Source of the DNA: Rhizophagus sp. LPA8_4_AMF
Taxonomy: Eukaryota; Glomeromycota; Glomeromycetes; Glomerales; Glomeraceae
Reading direction: 5' to 3'
Length of the DNA: 37,513 bases
NCBI GenBank assembly: GCA_021464525.1
Contig: JADRCO010000331.1
Coordinates: forward strand, 1-37,513
The notes under the pieces were generated by a model that worked only from the letters and a program-made list of their open reading frames with translations, ran no database searches and was not told the origin of the DNA. This document shows positions 1-10,000 of this stretch, in pieces. Position 1 is the stretch's first letter. Each line of letters starts with the position of its first letter. The translations under genes were made by a program, and so were the position numbers.

Positions 1-150
1 TTCGATTTAAAGAAGATTGATGACTTAAAGATTGATGATTATGATCTCGATTTTTTCGATTTAAAGAAGATTGATGACTTAAAGATTGATGATTATGATC
101 TCGATTTTTACGATTTAAAGAAGATTGATGACTTAAAGATTGATGATTAT
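1..150 (-). repeat. In-frame 54-bp tandem repeat in the permease A tail
   Basis: Copies begin at 1 and 55, with a partial third at 109-150. The unit is 18 codons and contains HQSLSHQSSLNR. The first two copies look identical and the third begins with one base change. The array runs off the window, so copy number is unknown. Confidence 0.9.
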
Positions 151-241
151 AATTATTATTATATTGAATACTATATGAATTTGAAGGTCCTTCACTAAAA
201 TCAATTTCATTATTATTATTATGATTATAATTATAATTATA

Positions 242-273
<32 letters not shown>

Positions 274-2930
274 AAATAATACTATTGTTGTAATTATTAT
301 TTAAAATAATTTCTTCATTTGATTTTTCTTGATTAAATTTTTTAAAATCATCATCAAAATTTTGAAAATCATCATCTTTATCAATATCATCTTTATCAAT
401 ATCTTTATCATCATCAAAATCAAGTTCCGAATTTTTTTCTAATTCACAAGAAAATTTTCTAGTTTTTTCTCTTTTATAAGTATTCCACCAATAATATAAG
501 AAATACCAAAATGTTAAAGCAACAAAAAAGAATCCATAACTAATAAATATAGGAGATAATTTTTGTATCCTTTGATTTCTTGAATATTCATCACATGAAG
601 TTGTAGTATCAAGTTGAATTTCTACAGGACATTTATCATTAACAACGAAAGAGAATGTTAAAATAAATAATCCTGCTAAAATAAATATTATTGCTACAAG
701 TATTGGTACTTTATAAAGTTTATCATCATTATTATTTGTATTTAATGAATTTTCTTCATCAAAATATCCTTTGTTTTTACTATTTCTTCTTCGAATTAAC
801 TAAAAAAAAAAATAAAGTTTGATGTTACTTGATATTAAAAAAAAGTTAAAAGAAATAATTATGATTAAATAACGATAATACATACCAATAAACCTATACC
901 AGTAGCGAAATAAAAAATCCAATAACTATACATTGAAAAAGTTGAAAATAAAGTAAAACTTGTTAAAGTAAAACTACTACCAACAAAGAATATAATTAAT
1001 GTACACCAAATAAATTGAGCCAATAAAGCATTAACAGGAGTATTAAAATGATAATTCCAACTTCTTAATTCATAAGAATAAATAGGAAAAAAATTAGATT
1101 TTGCTGCAGCAACAATAACTCTTGAACCACTCCAAACATCAGCTGCTGCAGTACCCATTACAGATAATACAATTAAACCTGTAAAAAGTCTTGCAACAGC
1201 ATTATCAGAAGATTCAATTGATTTTCCAAATAATATACTAAAAAATGTTGCTGCTATAGTTTCATTTATCTTATTCTTTTCTATATAATCTTCAGGGACA
1301 ACAGAAATAAATGCTACATTTACAAGAAGGTCTGGGTAAGAATTGGGGTAGTTTAGATAATTAAGGTATTGAGGTTAGAATTGAATTAGGATTGAATTAG
1401 GGGTTAGAATTGAATTAGGATTGAATTAAAGTTAGAATTGAATTAGGATTGAATTAAAGTTAGGATTGAATTTGGATTAGAATTGAATTAGGATTGAATT
1501 GGGTTAGAATTGAATTGGGTTAATTCGATAAATCGAGGATGGGTTAAATCGATAAATTAAGAGTGAGTTAAATTGAGAATGGGTTAAATCGATAAATTGA
1601 ATATCGAGAATCACATTAAAGAATTAGATTAATAATTTGTTATAAACTTGTTAACTTAATAAAAACATATTATAACTTATTACATACAGACAACTATAAC
1701 AATTCCAACACTGATACTGTTACTAAAAATAAGTTTCTTCTCCGTCTTCCTAAATTCATCAAGAGAATCTATTAAATTTTATAAATTTTAAATAATTTGT
1801 TAAATAAAATCTTAAACATATACGGAATTACTTCAAATTAAAATCAACTTACAATTTAAACTATTCCATCCATTATAACTGAACATAATCTAAAAATAAA
1901 TAAATAAAAATCTTTTTTAAAGTTAAACGTAAAAAAAAAATATCATATATCATATAAATCTTAAATAAATTACCAATAAAATAGAAGTAGAATAATCTTT
2001 AACATCAGTAGTTCCACTTATTGGAATTTGCCAATTTAATTTACTTTCAGGCCAATTTGAAATCAATTTAACAATTCCAGCTAATGCAATAATTGAATAA
2101 GTAGTTAATTTTATGATAGCAAGAGTTTGATTTATATAATTTGCCCATCTATTACTGAGCATATGATATAAAGTTATAATAAATAATAAAGCAACAGCCA
2201 TTAATTTTATAGACCTAAGATAGACGAAAATTATAGCATTAAATCTAACAATAGTAAAAAATATGAAAAAAAACTATTAAAACTATTAAACCTATTTAAT
2301 TACCAAAATGGAGAAAAAGGAAGTTTCCAACCACTTGTATCTTGTTCTAATATATCTTGATCATAACGATAACCTTTAATAGTAAACCAAAAATATTGAG
2401 CAGCAGATTGTAAAACAGCACTTATAAGACCAGGTCGAATTGCACTAAAATAGAATTAATTTTTAATTAATAAAAATCAATTATTATAAATATTATAAAA
2501 TTTATACTTACAAAATAAACATAAAACTAAAAAGATAACTCATCATATTTTTTGGAGTTGGATAAGCAGTTTGTAAATATTTTGTTTCACCACCACTTAT
2601 TTTATGAATAACACCAAGTTCAACATAAGATAAAGAACCAGACATGCTAACGATACCACCAATTATCCATAATAATAATACGATCCCAGGAGATTTTACA
2701 GCTTTCCAAATAATACCAGGAGAAGTGACGATCCCCGAGCCGATTACATTATTTACATTCATACCAATACCATAGACTACACCCAAAAGTTCATTGGGAC
2801 CTTTCGTTTGATCATCTATCAAAGATAATTTTGAAGGAGAATTTGATAATGATGGTTCTATCACTTGATTTGTTTCCCTCTCCATTTGAGCCATATTTTC
2901 TTGTGTGATTTCATTATTAATTATAGACAT
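1..2930 (-). CDS. LAT/SLC7-type amino-acid permease, paralogue A (3' end outside window)
   Basis: I place seven exons at 2930-2512, 2444-2304, 2214-1974, 1889-1853, 1768-1688, 1331-886 and 799-1; all junctions keep frame and use GT/AG with GTAAGT, GTAATT or GTATGT donors. The protein should move amino acids across a membrane. The APC-superfamily signature is the first-helix IGSGI motif at residues 63-67, then SPGIVLLLW and a SGGE motif before helix 3; later hydrophobic segments fit a 12-helix fold. The last hydrophobic segment ends near residue 560. A long hydrophilic tail follows: Asp-rich, then Asn-rich with a run of nine Asn, then an 18-residue tandem repeat still open at position 1. At least 721 residues are encoded, longer than most LAT proteins. 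The start is the first ATG and the N-terminus aligns with paralogue B. Substrate cannot be told; L-amino acids or methionine are plausible. I am confident of family, less so of each exon edge. Confidence 0.9.
1371..1600. repeat. Minisatellite inside intron 5 of permease A
   Basis: Degenerate units built on GAATTAGGATTGAATTA and TTAGAATTG repeat across about 230 bp, grading into GATAAATTGA-type units. This explains why intron 5 (1687-1332) is 356 nt whereas the matching intron of paralogue B is 92 nt. Confidence 0.85.
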
Positions 2931-3022
2931 TTTTTCGTTTCGCTTAAAAAAATTCTTGTAATAAACATAAAAAAAAAAAATTTTCGTTGTAATTTAAGTA
3001 AAGAGAAAAAAAAAAGAAACAA

Positions 3023-3069
<47 letters not shown>

Positions 3070-3093
3070 CTTTTTTTTTCTTTTTTTTTTAAT
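3023..3093. repeat. T12-A33 tract and following T-rich tracts
   Basis: A run of T is followed directly by about 33 A and then two T-rich runs, some 95 bp upstream of the permease A start. It could act as a rigid, nucleosome-poor promoter segment. Exact lengths of such runs are unreliable in assemblies. Confidence 0.7.
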
Positions 3094-4013
3094 TATCGAT
3101 ATTAAGAATAATTAATAATCTTCACTATCAAAAACTAAATAAGGATAATTATTTATTTGTTTATTATTCCTTATATTGTTGCCTTACTTTGTACTGTAAA
3201 TACTTGTTTAATGTGTTAAATTCAAATATATATATTTTTTTTTTAATAATGCAAGGAATTTCAATCGAATCAAATCTTTTCCGATATCAATATCCGAGTT
3301 TCTAAATTACCATTTTTGGTTCACAATAAAATTATTTAATTAAAGTAATGAAATGTGAAACTTGAAAAAAAAAAAATTAGGCAAATATTTTTATTTCGGA
3401 CTTTCGTTTTCAAAAATTAAATTACCATTAAACGCTTACTAAACCAAATAAAAAATAATGTAAAATAAATTTCAACAAACAAACAACTTCCTGATCGACA
3501 TGATTATCATCCCACTCTAATATAGTAAAGCGTAAAATATCTTAATTAATTAAATAATAAATCTAATTTAATGGTGATTAATTAAATGATTACCCTAAGA
3601 GTTAACGGAGTTAAATCTCGAGATGATCAATTTGACCGCATCATCACAAAGATCTATAGTAATTAACTGGTGATCGAGATGTCAAATAAATTCTACACTT
3701 ATTAAGGAAAAAGGCAATCAAATTTCCACGTACACAAAATAAACAACAATAATTTCTTTTGTACGACTGTTCACTCATTTAAAAATGAAAACTAAATCAT
3801 TTAAATGAGTTTTCATGAAAGGTTAATATATGTACAGTATATTTATTATATTCATTTATATCTTCGGTTTTTCGAATTTATCTGTTATGGTTTTTCTAAT
3901 AATTAAATTTCTAAATATATATAATTCGTTACGTGTTTAACATCATGTAAGATTGTTATAAATTAAAAGTTAATATTGGTATTTATTCGAAATTTAAATT
4001 CAGAACCGCTGTC
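3094..4013. other. Intergenic, no gene seen
   Basis: AT-rich sequence upstream of permease A. I see no ORF with coding character, no RNA gene and no clear repeat. Confidence 0.6.
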
Positions 4014-4149
4014 GTATATTGTGTATATTGTGTATATTGCGTATATTGCGCATATTGCGCATATTGCCCCCGTTGCATTCGTCCTTAAATTTCCCTGGAG
4101 CGTATATTGCGTATATTGTGCATATTGCGTATATTGCGTATATTTTGCG
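4014..4149. repeat. 9-bp tandem array in two blocks (GTATATTGC and variants)
   Basis: Six units at 4014-4067 and five at about 4100-4149 vary between GTATATTGT, GTATATTGC and GCATATTGC, with a 32-bp C-rich spacer between the blocks. Because 9 is a multiple of 3, both strands stay open and give false Tyr-Ile-Ala type ORFs. The array sits in a locally GC-richer patch (about 4000-4400). Confidence 0.85.
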
Positions 4150-4236
4150 GCCCGACGGTACAAAGTACCCCTATTTACAAGTTAAATACCCCTTAAATAA
4201 AACATTTCATTCTTTGACGATCTTATGATCCAGAAC

Positions 4237-4250
4237 CGTTACATGTAACG
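4237..4250. other. 14-bp perfect palindrome CGTTACATGTAACG
   Basis: Perfect dyad in the GC-richer patch next to the 9-bp array. It could be a protein-binding site or chance; nothing else supports a role. The surrounding 4150-4480 has no gene that I can see. Confidence 0.45.
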
Positions 4251-4485
4251 ATACCCAAATACCCCGATCATAAATCACGTAATAAGGGGTGCATGTAAAA
4301 GCTAAGATACACGAAGGTACTATGCCCCGCGTTCTAAGGTTCATGTACTACGGTATTTTTGCGGTTAAAAGGTCATAACTGAAATTTCAATACTAACTGA
4401 ATTTGAATTATTCAATAATTTCAATCCTTAAGCGACACAAAGTAATAAAATTGGTTTTCATATCCCGGGAATTCTTTAAAAAAAA

Positions 4486-4735
4486 AAAATCATATGAATT
4501 TTTATATATAAAATTAGAAAAATATCATATGAATTTAAAATCAGCACTCTTTTAAAATTAGAACTCTTTAAGAAAACTTTTTCATATGATTTTTTACATG
4601 TAAAATTAAAAAAAAAATATCATATGAATTTTTACATGTAAAATTAAAAAAAAATATCATGAATTTTTACATGTAAAATTAAAAAAAATTTTTATATGAA
4701 TTTTTACATATAAAATTTTTTTGGAAAAAAAAAAA
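4486..4735. repeat. Minisatellite of ~35-bp units with CATATG and ACATGT dyads
   Basis: Five or six imperfect units share the layout ATCATATGAATTTTTACATG, TAAAATTA and an A run. Each unit holds two short dyads (CATATG and ACATGT or ATATAT). The spacing is most regular between 4590 and 4720. Confidence 0.8.
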
Positions 4736-5548
4736 AATTAAAAGCAAGAGTTACAGGATCATTTAACTCATTTTACATTATGAAAACCAAAAAAATTAGA
4801 TTTGTATGGCCTTACTAAATTTAATGTAAGGATAATTTTTAACATACTGAATTTAAATTAAGGGTAATAATTACATTTTTTAAAAATTTTCGAATTTAAA
4901 ATAATGTTAAAAATTATCGAATTTAAAATTTCAGAATTTCAGAACTATTAATAAAATAAAATTAAATTTTTCAAATATCCTGAATTTTAAATTCGGCAAT
5001 TTTTACCTTAAATTTCTTAGATTTCATAGATTTGGCAAATTATTACCTTAGATTTGCAAATTAATAGAGTTTATCCTACTTAAGGAATTAGGATAACCAA
5101 ATTATATATATATGAGAATATATAATATAATAATAATTAGTATAAAAATTATAATTATACCAAATTATCATATAAAAAACCTCAAATTAATATAATTACC
5201 TTTTTTGTATTATAGATAAATTTGTTCCCCAAAGTTGAAATAGTCGAAATAGTCGAAATAGTCGAAAATTCAATATTTTATTTAACCGATACCAATTTTT
5301 TAACCTAATGTAAGTTCAGAAACGAAAAAGACAAAATAAAAAGCTTTCGTGAAAAAAAATAAATAAATAAATCGATCAAAAGATCTTTTTTTTTTTTAAT
5401 GATTACTTTTTTCTTTTTTTTTCTTTTAAGAAAGATTAAAAATTATTACATAAAAAAATAAATAAATAATAATAATAATAAAATACATAAAAAAAAACCA
5501 ATAATCTATTTACTATTATACATTAATAATAATTAAAAATAATTAAAA
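4736..5548. other. Intergenic, AT-rich, with a small triplicated 9-mer
   Basis: No gene seen. Three tandem copies of GAAATAGTC lie at 5237-5263. The rest is A/T tracts. Confidence 0.55.
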
Positions 5549-5700
5549 AAATTACCATATAGCACTGATTAACTTTTTTGGCGTACCCTATATAAAAACA
5601 CCTATATAATATGTTAAATTCTTCTAGTAAATTCTTCTAGTACTGATGGTACCTGATTTAAAACCCGGGGTATTAGTGCTTCAGTGCTATACGGTAATTT
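5549..5700. mobile_element. MITE-like 152-bp element with 20-bp terminal inverted repeats
   Basis: The left end at 5549-5568 (AAATTACCATATAGCACTGA) is the inverse complement of 5681-5700 with one mismatch at 5692. The interior contains a doubled AAATTCTTCTAGT. I do not see a convincing target-site duplication, so a non-mobile inverted repeat is possible. The right terminal repeat overlaps the last codons and stop of permease B. Confidence 0.6.
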
Positions 5701-7937
5701 CTACTTTATCATTATCTTCAGCTGCTATTCTAATAATTCTTTTAGCTTTCTTTGATTCCCACCAAACATATAATATATACCAAAATATTACTGCTATTAA
5801 AAGGAATCCATAACTAATTAATATAGGTGATAATTGTTGTAGTCTACATTGTTTTGGTCCAAGTCCTGGACATTGATCATTTACCACAAAAGAAAATGAT
5901 AATATAAAAAATCCTGATAATACAAATACTCCAATTGCAATTAATGGTGCTTTATAAAATTTTTCTTCATCTTCTGATAATCTAGGTGGATTTTCTTGAT
6001 TTCCAGAAATATATAATTCTCTATGTAATCTCCTTCTATTTCTATACCGAATTACCTATAAAACAAATTATTGTTAATTAACCTTTTTTAAACCATTTTA
6101 AAAAGAATCTTATCCTACATACCAATAATCCTATACCAGTAGCGAAATAAAAAATCCAATAACTATACATTGAAAATGCTGAAAATAACATAAAACCTGT
6201 AACAGTAAAACTACCACCAACAAAAAATATAATTAATGAACACCAAATAAATTGTGCGAATAAAGCATTAATTGGTGTATCAAAATGTTTATTCCAAGTT
6301 CTTAATTCATATGAATATACAGGGAAAAAATTTGATCCTGCTGCTGCAACAACAACTCTTGAACCACTAAAAAAAAAATTTAATAAATTTTTAAAATGAT
6401 TTAATTATCATAATATTATTATACCTTATTATAATTTATTATAACTTATTATAATTCATTTACCTCCATACTGTTGAAGCAGCTGTACCAACTACGGAAA
6501 GTACAACTAGAGCGGTGAAAATTCTAACCATTACTTCAGATCCACCAAATAATTGACGAAAGAATGTTGCAGCTATTGTTTCATCAGTGTCAGTTGTATT
6601 TATGGATTGTTCTGGTACAACTGAAATGAATGATATATTTACAAGAAGATCTGTACAACGACGAACGTAAAAAAGAAAAATAATGTTAACATCATATACA
6701 TCATATAAATTATTTACTAAATAATTGATATACAGTACATACACACTAATGTAACAATTCCAACACTAATACTATTACTGTATATGAGCTTCTTTTCCGG
6801 TTTACGAAATTCATCAAGTGAATCTGTAAAAAATCAAATAATTTGTTAATTAAAAAGAAATTTTAATTTTAATCTTGTGCAACTTACAGTTCAAACTATT
6901 CCATCCATCATAACTAAACATAATCTATAAAAAATAAAAAAAAAAACCATAATATCTAAGTAAAAATTCCTTAATGAAAAAGCTTATACAGTTATACTGT
7001 TTATATTACCAATAATATAGAGGAAGAATAGGCTGTAAGATCTGTATTTCCACTTATTGGTTGTTGCCAATTTATCCGACTTGTTGACCAATTTCCAAGT
7101 AATCGACAAATTCCTGCAAATGCTATTATTGTATATGTGACTAACTTAATGGCCGCTAATGATTGATTTATATAATTTGCCCATCTATTACTTAGCATAT
7201 GATATAAAGTTATAATAAATAGGATTACAACCGCTATTATTTTTATATACCTGAAAAAAAAAAAAAAAATTATTTATTTTTATTTATTTTATATTTATCT
7301 TTTGATATTATTAGATTTTAAAATCATTTTATTTAACAATTACCAAAATGGAGAAAAAGGAAGGTGCCAACCATCTTTATCTGGTTGAAACGATACATCA
7401 TATCGAGTTCCATTAACAGTATACCATAAATACTGAGCCGCAGATTGTAAAACGGCACTCAAGATACCTGGTCGAATTGCGCTAAAAAATAATAAAGTTA
7501 TTAAATATAACGCAAAATCAAAAGTTATTAACAGGATTTCACACTTACAAAATATACATAAAACTAAAGAGGTAACTAATCATAAGTTTTGGATTTGGAA
7601 AAGCAGTTTGTAAATATTTTGTTTCTCCACCACTTATCCTATGTATAACTCCAAGTTCAACATAAGTTAACGAACCCGCCATGCTAACTAATCCACCAAT
7701 TGTCCATAATAATAATACGATCCCAGGAGATTTTACCATCTTCCAAATAATTCCTGGTGAAGTGACAATGCCTGACCCAATTACGTTATTTATGTTTACA
7801 CCAATACCATAAAAAACACCAAAAATTTTATTTCTTCCTGGGTCGGCATTATCAGAATTTTGTGATGGTTGTATTTCCTCATCATTTTGAGGCATATTTG
7901 ATAATGTGATTTCATCTTTATCACTTTCTATTGACAT
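5687..7937 (-). CDS. LAT/SLC7-type amino-acid permease, paralogue B (complete)
   Basis: I place eight exons at 7937-7549, 7481-7344, 7250-7010, 6924-6888, 6823-6743, 6650-6464, 6366-6123 and 6055-5687, coding for 561 residues. The product is a polytopic membrane amino-acid transporter. IGSGI is at residues 53-57, SPGIVLLLW begins helix 2, and SGGETKYL at 102-109 precedes helix 3; about 12 hydrophobic segments follow. Exons 1-5 and the last exon match paralogue A in position, phase and often length (37 and 81 nt exons are identical in size). The intron at 6463-6367 is absent from A. The C-terminal tail is only about 25 residues (ends EITV), without the long A tail. The ATG at 7937 overlaps a short upstream ORF. 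The two genes form a head-to-tail tandem pair. Confidence 0.92.
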
Positions 7938-7947
7938 TTTGTTTCAT
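7921..7947 (-). promoter_or_regulatory. 8-codon upstream ORF overlapping the permease B start
   Basis: An ATG 10 nt before the main ATG opens MKQNVNRK followed by TGA, in a different frame and spanning the main start codon. If the transcript includes it, scanning ribosomes would need leaky scanning or reinitiation. Paralogue A has no such ATG in its last 30 nt of leader. Confidence 0.5.
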
Positions 7948-8837
7948 AAAAAAAAATAAAAAAAGTAATCTTTAAAATTTTAATTGATTTTTTTTTTTTT
8001 GTTGATTTTTTTTTTGTTCTGTATTATTATTTACAGTATTTAAATTTAATCCGTTATATATATATATGCCCGTTTATATATAGTTTTATGATAAACTGAA
8101 ATTTTTTTTTTTTTTTTATTATACATTATAATGCACTTGTATTTAAAAAAGGAAATTTTAAATTCGAAAATTTTTAGGTTACATCCGTTAAAAAAAAGGC
8201 TTTTTTTGTTGAAAATCTTTGACAATCGGCAATAATCGATTTTGATTCCAAAAATTTTTTTTCTAAAAAAGAATCAAATGAATAACAATGATTTATTATA
8301 AAAGTTAAATAAATTACACATGCATCACAATTTTGGCGTGACAATCCTTTTCGTTACAATCATTAACAAAGTTTGACCGAATTGCGTAGTTTCATTATTT
8401 ATGCGGTGTTATTACTTGTTCTATAAATTAATCCTTATTATTTTTTTTTATTCTTGGCTAAAATAAAAAAAATATTTATTCCTAATAAATTTTTACTATA
8501 CCTTTTTAAATCTAGTATTTAAAATCACGTTATCATTGTTTATAGGAATTAATTACGATTTTTTACTTTTTAAAGATCCATTTATAAAATTTTAGGTTCA
8601 TTTAAAAGTACCATAATTAGATTTTTTGATTCAAATTTAAAAAATTGAATATAAAAATAGGGGAGGAATTCATTTCTATTTAACAAAGAAAAAATGTTTC
8701 CTTTTTAATATAAATAATCCTGCAATATGTGAAAAATATTATATTTTGAGAAAAGGAAAGTAGAAACTAGTCCTAATTCAAAAAAAAAAAAACGAATTTA
8801 TTCCTTTTATTTGGAACATAATGAAAGAAAAAAAAAG

Positions 8838-8877
<40 letters not shown>

Positions 8878-9524
8878 TGAAAAATTTTTTTTTTTTTTAA
8901 ATGCAAGATTATGTTCCATTTTAAAAAATATGTAATAAATATTTATAAATTCATCAAAATAATTAGATAAGGAATAATAATGTAAATTATTATAGTAATT
9001 TTTATTGTAAGATACAATTTAGATAATTTATTGTAATATACAATTTAGATATTTTATTGTAATATACAACTTAAATAATTTATAATTCAGATATTTTTAT
9101 TTTTAATATACAATATACAATATTTTAATATATATACATATATATTATTTACAATATTTTAATATATATACATATATATTATTTACAACATTTTAATATA
9201 TATATCTATATTATTTTACAATATTTTTATATATATATATATATATTATTTACAATTTTTTTAATATATACAATATTCTAATATATATGATATTTTAATA
9301 TATAAATTAAATAAATTAAATAATATACAAATTAGATAAATTAGATAAATATCCAGATTAAATAATTTATTGTAAGATACAATTTAAGATAATTTTATTG
9401 TAATAGACAAATTAATATAACAATTTCAAATATTTTAAATATTTTAAATATTTTTATAAACTTTCAACTCTTAATAAAGATATTTCTATTGAAAATCTTT
9501 TTTTTTTTTTAACAAAGTATCAGT

Positions 9525-9562
<38 letters not shown>

Positions 9563-10000
9563 TTTTAAAAAAAATAAAATTTTTTTTTTTTTTTTTAACA
9601 AAGTATCAGTAATTTTTTTTTTTTATATCTTTTTTATTCGATCAAAAATATTAAAATCAATAGAATTTTTTTTTAGTTTCTATCTATTGTTACATTTTTT
9701 TTTTTGCAAGTAATCGAATGAATTTATTTCATTCACTTATCAATCGAATTATTGAATATGATATAATATTGTAACAAACAATAATGCAATTACTAATTAT
9801 GAACCTAAAAAAAAATTATCTTAGATTAAAAAAGTTATTTAAAATAACCAAAATGGAAAAAAGACCCCTTTTAATCCCTTCAACGTTCTAAAAAAATTTT
9901 AAATTCTAACAAACAAATCACAAAACTCGAGGAAATCTTGGCATGAAGCTGTACAAAGTTTCATCGTATAATTAATCTTCGGAGGATTACACCCGATTAT
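7948..10000. other. Intergenic upstream of permease B, homopolymer-rich
   Basis: No gene seen. It includes a T run of about 32 at 8840-8871, alternating ATATAT and ACATAT stretches at 9110-9300, and a doubled segment around AACAAAGTATCAGTAATT (copies near 9511 and 9597) embedded in T runs. Promoter elements of permease B should lie at the left end. Confidence 0.6.

Noticed and set aside
2865..3092. Plus-strand ORF ending in poly-Lys and poly-Phe
   Set aside because: Translation of homopolymer tracts and the reverse of the permease A N-terminus.
3963..4228. Overlapping ORFs on both strands over the 9-bp array (Tyr-Ile and Ala-Ile rich)
   Set aside because: They are products of a period-9 repeat that keeps all frames open; no start context or conserved protein feature.
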